Positions 49,964 to 58,435 of a stretch of DNA of 64,000 bases are shown piece after piece. The stretch's first letter is position 1, and each line of letters starts with the position of its first letter. A program made the translations under genes and the position numbers. The DNA comes from Holophagales bacterium (GTDB taxonomy: Bacteria > Acidobacteriota > Thermoanaerobaculia > UBA5066), in contig JADJZB010000011.1 of the NCBI GenBank assembly GCA_016719485.1, positions 1 through 64,000 on the forward strand. Direction: 5' to 3'. Below the pieces are notes generated by a model that worked only from the letters and a program-made list of their open reading frames with translations, was not told where the DNA came from and made no database searches.

Positions 49964-50871
49964 GGGGTGGTGCCGTCCGGCCGGGGTGCGCGGCGGGCGG
50001 AGTGGAGCCTGGCCGCGAGGGCGGCCACGTGCTCCGCCCGCGTTCCGCAGCAGCCGCCGGCGACGCGGGCGCCGAGGGCGATCCAGGAGAGCGCCAGCTG
50101 GGCGTAGTCGGCGGGCGCGATCGGCTCGGCGAAGACGCCGAGCGCCTCGTCGATCGCGATCCCCGGGTTTCCGTACGCGGCGAGCGGAACCCCGGGCGCG
50201 GCGGCGGCGAGGAGGGCGAGGCTCGCGCCGAGCCGCCGGGCAGGGACGCAGTTGACACCGAGCGCCACGGGAGGAGAGGCGAGATCGAGTAGGGCGCGTG
50301 CGGCGCCTCCGAGCGGCTCGCCCGAGAGCAGCGCGCCATCCTCGCGCGTCGTGGCGCTGGCGACGACCGCGAGACCGGTGGCCGTGGCCGCACGCGCCGC
50401 GGCGAGCCACTCGCGCGCCGTTCCGAACGTCTCGAGGAGCAGGAGGTCGACACCGGCCTCGGCGAGCGCCGCGGCGTGGAGCGCGTGGAGACGGGCGAGC
50501 TCGGCTTCGGCCGGGACGAGGTCGGGACGCCAGCAGTCTTCGACCGGAGCGACGGAGCCGGCCACGAGGAGGCCGGGGCGGACGGAGGCCGCCTCCCGCG
50601 CGAGGGCGACGGCGTGCCGGGTGGCGTCGCGCGCCGCCTCGCCGAGGAGCCTGGGCTGCGTCCGGAACGTGCAGGCGGTGAGGATGTCGGCCCCGGCGGC
50701 GACGTTCTCGCGGTGCACGGCCAGGACGAGGCCGGGCGTCTCGAGCACGGCGCGGGCGCTCCAGAGCGGAGGGGCGGACGGGGCGCCTCGCCGTGACAGC
50801 TCGGTCCCGAGGGCGGCGTCGAGGAGGAGCGGCCGCTCCCGCAGGAGGGCGCGAAGCGACGCGGCGTTCAC
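49951..50871 (-). CDS. Homocysteine S-methyltransferase-family protein
   Basis: 306-residue TIM barrel of the Hcy methyltransferase family: LLLDAALGTELSRRGAP, AGADILTACTFRTQPRLL, AGVDLLLLETFGTA, and the zinc cysteines GVNCVPA and AGGCCGTRAEH. All three Cys are present. A methyl donor such as S-methylmethionine is expected but not proved. GTG start 50871 overlaps the LuxR gene's stop (GTGA), so the two are one unit. Confidence 0.85.
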   Translation of the reverse strand: MNAASLRALLRERPLLLDAALGTELSRRGAPSAPPLWSARAVLETPGLVLAVHRENVAAGADILTACTFRTQPRLLGEAARDATRHAVALAREAASVRPGLLVAGSVAPVEDCWRPDLVPAEAELARLHALHAAALAEAGVDLLLLETFGTAREWLAAARAATATGLAVVASATTREDGALLSGEPLGGAARALLDLASPPVALGVNCVPARRLGASLALLAAAAPGVPLAAYGNPGIAIDEALGVFAEPIAPADYAQLALSWIALGARVAGGCCGTRAEHVAALAARLHSARRAPRPDGTTPYGK

Positions 50872-51620
50872 TCCTCGACGGGCGGGTAGGCGCCGGAGAT
50901 CGGCCCCTGCCCGAAGCGGGCGCCGTAGGCGAGGGCGGCGAGGCCGGCGCGGTTGCGGGCGCCCGTCTTGCGGAAGGCGCTGGCCAGGTGCGTCCGCACG
51001 GTCTCGATCGAAAGGCCCATCTTTTCGCCCGCCTCCCTGTTCGACAGACCGTGCGCGACGAGAGACACGACGGACGCTTCCGCCCGCGTGAGGTCGAACC
51101 GGGCGACGAGATCCGCCTCGTCGACGGGTGGGGGAGAGTCGTTCGAGACGACGAAGACGACGGAGGGCTTGCCGGTGGCTCCTCCCGTCGACTCCTCCGC
51201 CACGTCGGCCGCCACCAGCCGCAGGGTGCCTCCGGTACGGCGCGGGTCGTCGACGGTCGAGGCCGACTCCTCGTCCCCGTGGAGGGCGCGCCGCGCCGCT
51301 CGAAGGACGGCCGAGGTGATCGCGGGACCTCCGAACTGCTTCTTGGCGACGGTGTTCATCGCGAGCAGGTTTCCCTCGGCGTCGAGAACGAGAGCGGCCA
51401 CGGGAAGACGGTCGAGGACGAACTGCATCGCGCGGGCACGGCGCGAGAGGTCCTCGAGGAGCTTCTTCATGGTGTCCATGTCCTCGAGCAGGGGAAGGAC
51501 GAGCCGTCCGAAGGCCATCTCGCTGTCGGTGAAATTGCCGGCAGATTCCTCGTAGTCGAGGGTCTTCTTGCCGCTCTTCTGGAGTTTCTCGAGGAGCCTG
51601 CGAACGGCCTCGAAGCGCAT
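50868..51620 (-). CDS. LuxR-type transcription regulator with PAS-like sensor
   Basis: 250 residues: a helical N-terminus, a PAS-like middle (ALVLDAEGNLLAMNTVAKKQFG, about 95-116) and a C-terminal LuxR HTH (DLTRAEASVVSLVAHGLSNREAGEKMGLSIETVRTHLASAFRKTGARNR). Overlaps the methyltransferase gene, which it might regulate. Divergent from the enoyl reductase gene at 51679, 58 bases away, so it may control that too (inference). Confidence 0.82.
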   Translation of the reverse strand: MRFEAVRRLLEKLQKSGKKTLDYEESAGNFTDSEMAFGRLVLPLLEDMDTMKKLLEDLSRRARAMQFVLDRLPVAALVLDAEGNLLAMNTVAKKQFGGPAITSAVLRAARRALHGDEESASTVDDPRRTGGTLRLVAADVAEESTGGATGKPSVVFVVSNDSPPPVDEADLVARFDLTRAEASVVSLVAHGLSNREAGEKMGLSIETVRTHLASAFRKTGARNRAGLAALAYGARFGQGPISGAYPPVEE

Positions 51621-51678
51621 CCCTACCGCCCTCGGAGCCGACTATACAGGGGAGAAGGGGGTGCCGATAATCCGCGCC

Positions 51679-52479
51679 ATGTCTGACGTGAAGCGGAACT
51701 GGGCCCTCGTCCTCGGTGCGTCCTCCGGTTTCGGCGAGGCGGCGTCGATCGCCCTCGCGAAAGCCGGCCGGAACGTCTTCGGCGTTCACCTCGACCGCCG
51801 CGCCACCCTTCCGAACGTGGAGCGGATCGCCGGGGAGATCGAGGCCGCAGGCGGCCGGTCGATCTTCTGGAACGTGAACGCCGCCGACGCCGAGAAGCGG
51901 GCGGAGGTGATCGCCGGCATGAAGGAGGCGATCGCCGCGGCCGCGGACGCGCCCGCGGTCGACGTCGTCCTCCACTCGCTCGCCTTCGGGACGCTGAAGC
52001 CGTTCCTGGGCGAGGAGAAGGAACGGATGACGAAGGCGCAGATGGAGATGACGCTGGACGTCATGGCCCACTCGCTCGTCTACTGGACGCAGGATCTCGT
52101 CGCGGCCGGCCTCCTCGGCGCGGGCGCGCACGTGTTCGCGATGACCTCGGCCGGCGGGCACCGGATCTGGCAGTCGTACGGCGCGGTCTCGGCCGCCAAG
52201 GCCGCCCTCGAGAGCCACTGCCGCCAGCTCGCCGTGGAGCTCGTGGGCAAGGGGATCGCGGTGAACGCGATCCGCGCCGGCGTCACCGACACGCCCGCCC
52301 TCCGGAAGATCCCGGGCAACGCGCAGATGATCGAACGGGTCCTGGCCGTCCACCCGGCGGGCCGGCTCACGACGCCCGAGGACGTGGCGAACGTGATCGT
52401 CGCGGTGGCGCGCCCGGAGACGGCCTGGCTCACGGGCAACGTCCTCGGCGTCGACGGGACCGAGGACCTGATCGGGTGA
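51679..52479 (+). CDS. Enoyl-ACP reductase-like short-chain dehydrogenase (FabL/FabI type)
   Basis: 266-residue SDR: NAD(P) motif VLGASSGFGEAASIALAKAG, VDVVLHSLAFGTLKPF, the active site YGAVSAAKAALESHCRQLAVELVGKGIAVNAIRAG and end WLTGNVLGVDGTED. The HSLAFG segment and MTSAGGHRIWQSYGAVS resemble enoyl-ACP reductases of the FabL/FabI group, but plain SDR is not excluded. Its TGA overlaps the GTG of the next SDR. Confidence 0.75.
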   Translation: MSDVKRNWALVLGASSGFGEAASIALAKAGRNVFGVHLDRRATLPNVERIAGEIEAAGGRSIFWNVNAADAEKRAEVIAGMKEAIAAAADAPAVDVVLHSLAFGTLKPFLGEEKERMTKAQMEMTLDVMAHSLVYWTQDLVAAGLLGAGAHVFAMTSAGGHRIWQSYGAVSAAKAALESHCRQLAVELVGKGIAVNAIRAGVTDTPALRKIPGNAQMIERVLAVHPAGRLTTPEDVANVIVAVARPETAWLTGNVLGVDGTEDLIG

Positions 52480-53285
52480 TCGCGCTTGGGCCGGGCTCCT
52501 TCGCCCTCGTCACCGGCGCCTCCGCCGGCATCGGCGAGGCGATCGCGAGGGGGCTCGCGCGGAGGAAGGTCCCGCAGCTACTCGTCGCGCGCTCGGGTGA
52601 CACGCTCGCCGCGCTCGCCGGCGAGCTGCGCTCCCTCTCGGGCGTCGCCGTCGAGCCGATCGTCCTGGACCTCGCGTCCGAAGGCGCCGCCGGACGGCTC
52701 GCCGCCGCCACGGAGGGCGCCGGGAAGCCGGTGGGCCTCCTCGTCAACAACGCCGCCTTCGGCTACTACGGGCCGCAGGAGGATCAGGACCTCGAGCGGA
52801 CGCTCCGCATGCTGCAGCTGAACGTCGCGGCACTCGTCGACCTGACGCATCGGCTTCTGGCGCCGATGCGTGCGCGGGGAGGCGGATACGTCCTCAACGT
52901 CGCCTCGACCGCGGCGTTTCTTCCGGTGCCCTACATGGCGGTCTATGCCGCGACGAAGGCGTTCGTCCTGTCGTACTCGCAGGCGCTCCACGAGGAGCTG
53001 AGGGGCCGGGGCGTCGTGGTCACGGCGCTCTGCCCCGGGACGACCCGGACCGACTTCCACCGCGTCGCGGGGCTGGCGCCCGGGGCGAGCGTCCGCTTCC
53101 CGTCGCTCTCGGCCGAGACCGTCGCCGAAGCAGGATTGCGCGGCCTCGATCGCGGCCGGGCGATCGTCGTCCCGAACCTCCTCGACTCCGCCTGGATCCT
53201 CACGGGGCGCCTCGTCCCGAGGACCGTTCCTCCGAAGATCGCCGCGGCGGTCTTCTCCAGGCTGAAGAGAACCTCCCCGGTCTGA
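52476..53285 (+). CDS. Short-chain dehydrogenase/reductase
   Basis: 269-residue classical SDR: FALVTGASAGIGEAIARGLARR, VGLLVNNAAFGYYGP, VLNVASTAAFLPVPYMAVYAATKAFVLSYSQALHEEL (Ser, Tyr, Lys), LCPGTTRTDF. C-terminus basic with PKIAAAVFSRLKRTSPV. Coupled to the previous gene by GTGA overlap. Fatty-acid or ketone substrate probable. Confidence 0.85.
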   Translation: MIALGPGSFALVTGASAGIGEAIARGLARRKVPQLLVARSGDTLAALAGELRSLSGVAVEPIVLDLASEGAAGRLAAATEGAGKPVGLLVNNAAFGYYGPQEDQDLERTLRMLQLNVAALVDLTHRLLAPMRARGGGYVLNVASTAAFLPVPYMAVYAATKAFVLSYSQALHEELRGRGVVVTALCPGTTRTDFHRVAGLAPGASVRFPSLSAETVAEAGLRGLDRGRAIVVPNLLDSAWILTGRLVPRTVPPKIAAAVFSRLKRTSPV

Positions 53286-53293
53286 ACCGCTCG

Positions 53294-53411
53294 TCAGACG
53301 TGGCCGCGGCGCGAGTCCTCACCGCGCGGAGGGGGAGGCGCCGAAGGCGCCGCGGGGGGACTCGGCGGTCCGGGTCCCCCCGATCGATTTCAGACGTGGC
53401 CGCGGCGCGAG
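53294..53411. repeat. Duplicated ftsX tail enclosing a terminator hairpin
   Basis: TCAGACGTGGCCGCGGCGCG plus two bases occurs at 53294-53315 and again at 53390-53411, where it encodes the last residues of FtsX. Between them are GGCGCC-GAA-GGCGCC (53337-53351) and CGGGGGGAC/GTCCCCCCG (53353-53361 with 53374-53382), a terminator for the convergent genes resembling that at 42497. The repeat looks like a tandem duplication of the tail. Confidence 0.7.
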
Positions 53412-54289
53412 GCGATCGTGCCGCCGAAGAGGCCCGCCAGGACCCCTCCCAGAACGAGGACTCCGCAGGTTGCGGGAGAGAGGAACCGGACGACGAAGAC
53501 CCCGAGGAGGACGTTCTCCGTCGAGGCGACGAAGAAGAGGAGCCCCCGGAAGGCGACGGCGAGGAGGCCGAGCGCCACGAGCCCTCCGAGGACCCCCTGC
53601 AGGACGCCCCCGAGGAGAAACGGACCGCGGATCAGGACCTCCGGCGCGCCGACGAGCCGGAGGATGTCGATCTCGTCGCGGTGGAGGAGGATCGTCAGCC
53701 TCACGACGTTGGCGATCGTGAAGGCCGCGCCGAGCGCGAGCAGGACTCCGGTGGCCAGGCCCGCCGCGGCGACGAGACGGACGACGCCGCGAAGGCGGCG
53801 GATCCAGTCGACGTCGAACTGGACCTCCTCGACCGCGGGGTGGGCGGCGAGGTTCGCGAGGAAGGGACGCAGGGCGGCGGAGGAGATCGCGCCCGGGAGG
53901 AGGTCCAGCTCGACGGACGCCGGGAAGGGGTTTCCGGAGAGTGTTCCCGCCGCGCCGGCGAGGCTGCCGAACGAGCGGGCGAACCGGCTCCGCGCCTCCT
54001 CGGGCGAGACGCGCCGGACCGCGGCGACGAGCTTCGACTCCATCGCCCTGGTCTCGAGAGCCGCCTTCGACGCCTCGTCGGCGCCGGGGCGCAGGAAGAG
54101 GGTCACGGCGGTCTCCTCGCGGAGCGTGTCGACGACGCCGCCGAGGTTCTCCGCCGCGAGGAGGAAGAGGCCGACGAGAAAGAGGGAGAAGGAGATCTGG
54201 AGAATGGAGACGACCGTCACGCGACGCGCCCGCCAGAGACCGGAAAGAGCCTCGTCGAGGAGCGAGACGAACGCGGCTCCCCGCCTCAC
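53390..54289 (-). CDS. ftsX: Cell division permease FtsX
   Basis: 299-residue FtsX-type membrane protein: one N-terminal membrane helix (TVVSILQISFSLFLVGLFLLA), a periplasmic domain, and three C-terminal helices (VVRLVAAAGLATGVLLALGAAF, LIRGPFLLGGVLQGVLGGLVALGLLAVAF, and near the end CGVLVLGGVLAGLFGG). FtsEX controls cell-wall hydrolases at division. GTG start overlaps ftsE (GTGA). Confidence 0.88.
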   Translation of the reverse strand: MRRGAAFVSLLDEALSGLWRARRVTVVSILQISFSLFLVGLFLLAAENLGGVVDTLREETAVTLFLRPGADEASKAALETRAMESKLVAAVRRVSPEEARSRFARSFGSLAGAAGTLSGNPFPASVELDLLPGAISSAALRPFLANLAAHPAVEEVQFDVDWIRRLRGVVRLVAAAGLATGVLLALGAAFTIANVVRLTILLHRDEIDILRLVGAPEVLIRGPFLLGGVLQGVLGGLVALGLLAVAFRGLLFFVASTENVLLGVFVVRFLSPATCGVLVLGGVLAGLFGGTIASRRGHV

Positions 54290-55023
54290 CGTGCGTCCTC
54301 GTCGCGAGGCGGGAGCTTGATGCCGCCCTCGCGCCGCCAGGCCGCCTGTGGCGGGAGAGCGGCCTCCACGAGCCCCTCGAGGACGCCGCCGCGGTCGAGC
54401 GTGAGGCACCGGCGGCCCGTTTCCCGGATGAGGTTCACGTCGTGGGTGGCGACGAGGACGGTCGTCCCGCGGACGTTGATCTGCGAGAAGAGCCGCATCA
54501 CCTCCTGGGCGAGGCGGTGGTCGAGGTTGCCGGTCGGCTCGTCGGCCACGAGGAGCTCGGGCTCGTTGACGAGGGCGCGCGCGAGAGCCACCCGCTGCTG
54601 CTCGCCCCCCGAGAGCTCTTCGGGAAAGGCGTTCACGCGGTGGTGGAGCTCGACGAGGCGGAGCACCTGGTAGGCGCGCCGGCGGCGCTCGGCGAGCGGG
54701 ACGCCGAGGAACTTCAGGACGAACGAGACGTTCTCGAAGACGGTCCTCGAGGGGAGGAGCTTGTAGTCCTGGAAGACGATCCCCATCGTCCGTCTCAGCT
54801 CGGGGACGCGCCCCGGGGGCATCGCCCCGACGTTCCTCCCGTTGACGAGGATCTGACCTTCGCCGGGTCCCTCGGCGCGGTAGAGGAGCTTGAGGACGGT
54901 CGTCTTGCCGGCGCCGGAAGGGCCGGTGAGGAAGACGAACTCTCCCTGCGCCACCTTGAAGGAGAGGTTCCTCAGGACGCGCCGCCCGTGGTACTCCTTC
55001 GAGACACCGTAGAACTCGATCAC
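54286..55023 (-). CDS. ftsE: Cell division ATP-binding protein FtsE
   Basis: 245-residue ABC ATPase: VIEFYGVSKEYHGRRVLRNLSF, Walker A LTGPSGAGKTTVLKLL, Q-loop VFQDYKLLPSRTVFENV, signature LSGGEQQRVALARAL, Walker B LLVADEPTGNLDH and H-switch VLVATHDVNLI. GTG 55023 overlaps the gatB stop; its own stop overlaps ftsX. C-terminal tail slightly extended. Confidence 0.92.
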   Translation of the reverse strand: MIEFYGVSKEYHGRRVLRNLSFKVAQGEFVFLTGPSGAGKTTVLKLLYRAEGPGEGQILVNGRNVGAMPPGRVPELRRTMGIVFQDYKLLPSRTVFENVSFVLKFLGVPLAERRRRAYQVLRLVELHHRVNAFPEELSGGEQQRVALARALVNEPELLVADEPTGNLDHRLAQEVMRLFSQINVRGTTVLVATHDVNLIRETGRRCLTLDRGGVLEGLVEAALPPQAAWRREGGIKLPPRDEDAR

Positions 55024-56480
55024 GCGTCGAGCGTCTCCCTGAGGAGGCGGTTCACGAGCGTGGGGCTCGCCTTCCCGCCGGTCGACTTCATGACCTGGCC
55101 GACGAACCAGCCGAACGCGGCCGCCTTCCCGCCGCGATAGGCCGCGACCTGCGCCGGGTTGGCGGCGACGACCTTCTCGACGGTGCCGCGGATCGCCCCC
55201 TCGTCCGTCACCTGGACGAGACCCTTCTCGCGGATGAGGGCGTCGACGTCGGCGCCGTCCTCGCACAGGAGCGGGAAGAGATCCTTGGCGATCTTCCCCG
55301 AGATCGTCCCGTCGTCGATCCGCGCGACGAGGCGCGCGAGGACGGCCGGCGCGACGGGGAGGCGCCCCTCCTGCCGGTCGGCGTCGGTCATCCGCGCCAG
55401 CAGGTCGCCGAGGAACCAGTTCGCGAGGCCCTTCGGGTTCGAGGGGTGGAGGGCGACGGCCTCCTCGAAGGCGTCGGCGAGGGGCCGCGTCGTGCAGAGG
55501 GTCGCGGCGTCGGACGGCGGGAGGCCGAGCGTGGAGGCCAGCCGCGCGGCCCTCGGCTCCGGCAGCTCGGGGAGCGCGGCGGCAACCTGGGCGCTCCAGG
55601 CCGCGTCGACGACGAGAGGGCCGAGGTCGGGATCGGGGAAGTAGCGATAGTCCATCGCCTCCTCCTTCGACCGCATCGGGCGCGTCGCTCCGCTGCCCGG
55701 GTCGAAAAGGCGCGTCTCCTGGACGATCTCGCTTCCCCGCCGGAGCGCCTCCGTCTGGCGGGAGATCTCGTGCTCGAGCGCCTTCTTCACGTGGGCGATG
55801 GAGTTGAGGTTCTTGATCTCGACCTTCGTCCCGAGCGTGGCGGCTCCGGCCGGGCGCAGCGAGACGTTCGCGTCGCAGCGCAGGGACCCTTCCTCCATGT
55901 TGCCGTCGGAGGCGCCGACCCAGCGGACGAGCCGGCGAAGACGCACGAGGAAGTCGTAGGCCTCCTCGGGCGAGCGCAGGTCGGGCTCGGTGACGATCTC
56001 GGCGAGCGGCGTGCCGGCGCGGTTCAGGTCGACGAGGGAGACGCCCGTCGGGACGTCGTCCCAGGGGACCTCGTGCATCGACTTGCCGGCGTCCTCCTCG
56101 AGGTGGATCCGGTTCAGCCGGATCGCGCGGGGCGCTCCATCCTCGCCGCGCACCTCGACGACGCCGCCGGTGGCGAGCGGCCGGTCGTACTGCGAGATCT
56201 GGTAGCCCTTCGGAAGGTCGGGGTAGAAGTAGTTCTTTCGCGCGAAGACGGACGTCTCGTGGATCTCGCAGGCGGTCGCGAACGCGAGGCGCAGGGCGAG
56301 GCTCACCATCTCGCGGTTGAGGACGGGGAGGGCGCCCGGGTAGCCGAGGCAGACGGGGCAGACGGCGGTGTTGGCGCTCGCGCCGAAGACGACGGGGCAC
56401 GCGCAGAACGCCTTCGTCCGCGTCTTCAGCTGCGCGTGGACTTCCAGCCCGATGACCGTTTCGAACGCGTGTGCGGACAT
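55020..56480 (-). CDS. gatB: Aspartyl/glutamyl-tRNA amidotransferase subunit B
   Basis: 486 residues, full-length GatB: ETVIGLEVHAQLKTRTKAFC, NTAVCPVCLGYPGALPVLN, KNYFYPDLPKGYQISQYDRPLA, HLEEDAGKSMH and EEGSLRCDANVSLRP, with the C-terminal YqeY-like domain (GKIAKDLFPLL, KASPTLVNRLLRETL). Makes Gln-tRNA or Asn-tRNA with GatA and GatC, which are not adjacent. First gene of the gatB-ftsE-ftsX unit. Confidence 0.95.
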   Translation of the reverse strand: MSAHAFETVIGLEVHAQLKTRTKAFCACPVVFGASANTAVCPVCLGYPGALPVLNREMVSLALRLAFATACEIHETSVFARKNYFYPDLPKGYQISQYDRPLATGGVVEVRGEDGAPRAIRLNRIHLEEDAGKSMHEVPWDDVPTGVSLVDLNRAGTPLAEIVTEPDLRSPEEAYDFLVRLRRLVRWVGASDGNMEEGSLRCDANVSLRPAGAATLGTKVEIKNLNSIAHVKKALEHEISRQTEALRRGSEIVQETRLFDPGSGATRPMRSKEEAMDYRYFPDPDLGPLVVDAAWSAQVAAALPELPEPRAARLASTLGLPPSDAATLCTTRPLADAFEEAVALHPSNPKGLANWFLGDLLARMTDADRQEGRLPVAPAVLARLVARIDDGTISGKIAKDLFPLLCEDGADVDALIREKGLVQVTDEGAIRGTVEKVVAANPAQVAAYRGGKAAAFGWFVGQVMKSTGGKASPTLVNRLLRETLDA

Positions 56481-56589
56481 TGGCGGACCAGTCTAGCCGA
56501 GCCGGCTTCGGGCGCGCCGCGCTTCGGAGGGGTCCCGCATGCGGAGGAGTCTAGAATCACGGCCCCCGCGTCGCGAGGCGCCGCGTCTC

Positions 56590-57552
56590 ATGCCGTCGAA
56601 TCCCGTACATTCCCCGCACGCGCCCGGCCGAGCCACCGACGTCCCGCCGATCGTCTCGCGCATAACGCACCTGACGTTCGGTCTCTGGTTCCCGTTCTTC
56701 CGCTGGCTGGTCCTGCGCTTTCCGCCGGAATGGGTGGCCCGCCTCGCCGCGGCGACCGCGGAACGGGCGATCTGGGCGCGCGAGCCGGTACGCGAGGCGA
56801 TCCTCGAGAACCACGCTGCCGTCCTCGGGCTCCCGCCGTGGCGGCGCGAGGTCGAGGAGTCGGCCCGGGCGATGCTCGGGCACCACTCGCGCTCCTGGAT
56901 CGACCTCCTCCGCTTCTCCGCGCGGCCGCCGACGGACCTCGAAGCGATCGTCCCGCGGCGCGTGGGGACCGAGCACCTCGTCGCGGCGCGTGACGCCGGG
57001 AGGGGAGCGATCCTGCTGACCGCGCACGTCGGGAACTTCGAGATCGGCGGCTTCTTCCTCGGGGCGCTCGGCCTGAAAGTGGCGGTCGTCTACCTGACCG
57101 ACCCGTCCCCCGTCGTCGAACGCGACCGGACGGCGGCGCGCGACCAGCTCGGTATCCGGTCGCTGGCGATGACGTCGGACTTCTCCGCGGTGAAGATCCT
57201 CCGGAGCCTGGAGGAGGGGTACTTCGTCGCGATCCAGGGAGACCGCGACTACGCCGGGACGGGGCGGACGCTTCCGTTCCTCGGCCGGGACGTGTCGTTC
57301 CCGGTCGGCCCGTTCCGGATCGCCGCGGCTTCCGGCGTGCCGCTTCTCCCGGTCTTCGTTCTCCGGGAGGAGGACGGGACCTATCGCACGGTGGTCGAGG
57401 CGCCGATTCACGTCGTGGCTTCTCCTCGCGGGCAGCGCGAGGGGGCGGAGCGAGCCGCCATGATGGAGTTCGTCTCGATCCTGGAGCGGACGGTCCGGGA
57501 GCACGGCGAGCAGTGGTACATGTTCTCCCGCTTCTGGGAGCCGCCGGTCTGA
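56590..57552 (+). CDS. Lysophospholipid/lipid A acyltransferase (LpxL/HtrB type)
   Basis: 320-residue acyltransferase: membrane-proximal THLTFGLWFPFFRWLVL, catalytic HVGNFE (HX4E; residues about 155-160), GDRDYAGTGRTLPFLGRDVSFPVGPFRIA and the C-terminal QWYMFSRFW. Adds secondary acyl chains to a lipid A-like or glycolipid acceptor. ATG 56590; upstream in-frame ATG 56539 possible. Confidence 0.82.
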   Translation: MPSNPVHSPHAPGRATDVPPIVSRITHLTFGLWFPFFRWLVLRFPPEWVARLAAATAERAIWAREPVREAILENHAAVLGLPPWRREVEESARAMLGHHSRSWIDLLRFSARPPTDLEAIVPRRVGTEHLVAARDAGRGAILLTAHVGNFEIGGFFLGALGLKVAVVYLTDPSPVVERDRTAARDQLGIRSLAMTSDFSAVKILRSLEEGYFVAIQGDRDYAGTGRTLPFLGRDVSFPVGPFRIAAASGVPLLPVFVLREEDGTYRTVVEAPIHVVASPRGQREGAERAAMMEFVSILERTVREHGEQWYMFSRFWEPPV

Positions 57553-57631
57553 GGCCGGCCGGTCCCTGGAATGCCTCTTGCTAGACTGGGTTCCCTCCGG
57601 TGAAACCCGCCGGAACGACCCTTCTCGAAAC

Positions 57632-58435
57632 ATGAAGATCGTCCTCGCCATCGACCCCGGACAGCCGCACGCCGGTTACCGGGGCGCCCTTCTCGCCGCC
57701 GGGGCCCTCCCGGACGAGGTGGAGATCGTCCAGCCGGGGGACGCCCTTCCCGGGGAGTTCGACGGGCTCCTCCTGTCGGGCGGGAGCGACGTCGACCCGT
57801 CCCGCTATGGCGAGTGGCCGGTGAACGGCTCGGTCCACGTCGACACCGGGCGCGACGCGCTCGATTTCGATCTCCTCTCGCGGGCCGTTCGCCTCGAAGC
57901 TCCCGTCTTCGGCATCTGCCGGGGGCTCCAGGTCGTCAACGTCGCGTTCGGCGGGACACTCTGGCAGGACCTTCCCTCCCAGCGCGCGCGCGGCATCGAG
58001 CACTCCTTCCCGAGCCGGGAAGGGCACGATCGGGCCTACCCCGCGCACGTCGTGCGGGTTTCCCGCGACCTGCCGGGCACTCTCCCGTTGGCCGCGGTCC
58101 TCACCGCGGCGGACGGCGTCTTCGTGAACTCCCGGCACCACCAGGCCGTCAAGGACCTCGCCCCGGGCCTCGTGGCGCTCGCCGCCTCTCCCGACGGCCT
58201 CGTCGAGGCGTTCGCTCGCGAGGGCGGCCCGTACCTCGCCGCCGTGCAGTGGCACCCGGAGAACCTCGTCGACAGGCCGGACCAGAAAGCCCTCCTGGTG
58301 GAGTTCCTCGCCGCGTCCCGACGGCGTGCGACCCGCAACGACCATCACGACGAAACCCAGCTCGGAACCCTCGACGCCGGCGCGTCCTCCTCGACGCCGG
58401 GTCACGGTTCCGACGAGAAGCCGGAGCCTGCATGA
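57632..58435 (+). CDS. Class I glutamine amidotransferase-like hydrolase (peptidase C26)
   Basis: 267 residues: DGLLLSGGSDVDPSRYG, nucleophile elbow VFGICRGLQVVNVAFGGTLWQDLP (Cys about 93), NSRHHQAVKDLAPGL, and VQWHPENL (His, Glu). This is the gamma-glutamyl-gamma-aminobutyrate hydrolase (PuuD) group. The end has a Ser/Glu/Pro tail. ATG 57632; stop overlaps the next ATG. Confidence 0.85.
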   Translation: MKIVLAIDPGQPHAGYRGALLAAGALPDEVEIVQPGDALPGEFDGLLLSGGSDVDPSRYGEWPVNGSVHVDTGRDALDFDLLSRAVRLEAPVFGICRGLQVVNVAFGGTLWQDLPSQRARGIEHSFPSREGHDRAYPAHVVRVSRDLPGTLPLAAVLTAADGVFVNSRHHQAVKDLAPGLVALAASPDGLVEAFAREGGPYLAAVQWHPENLVDRPDQKALLVEFLAASRRRATRNDHHDETQLGTLDAGASSSTPGHGSDEKPEPA

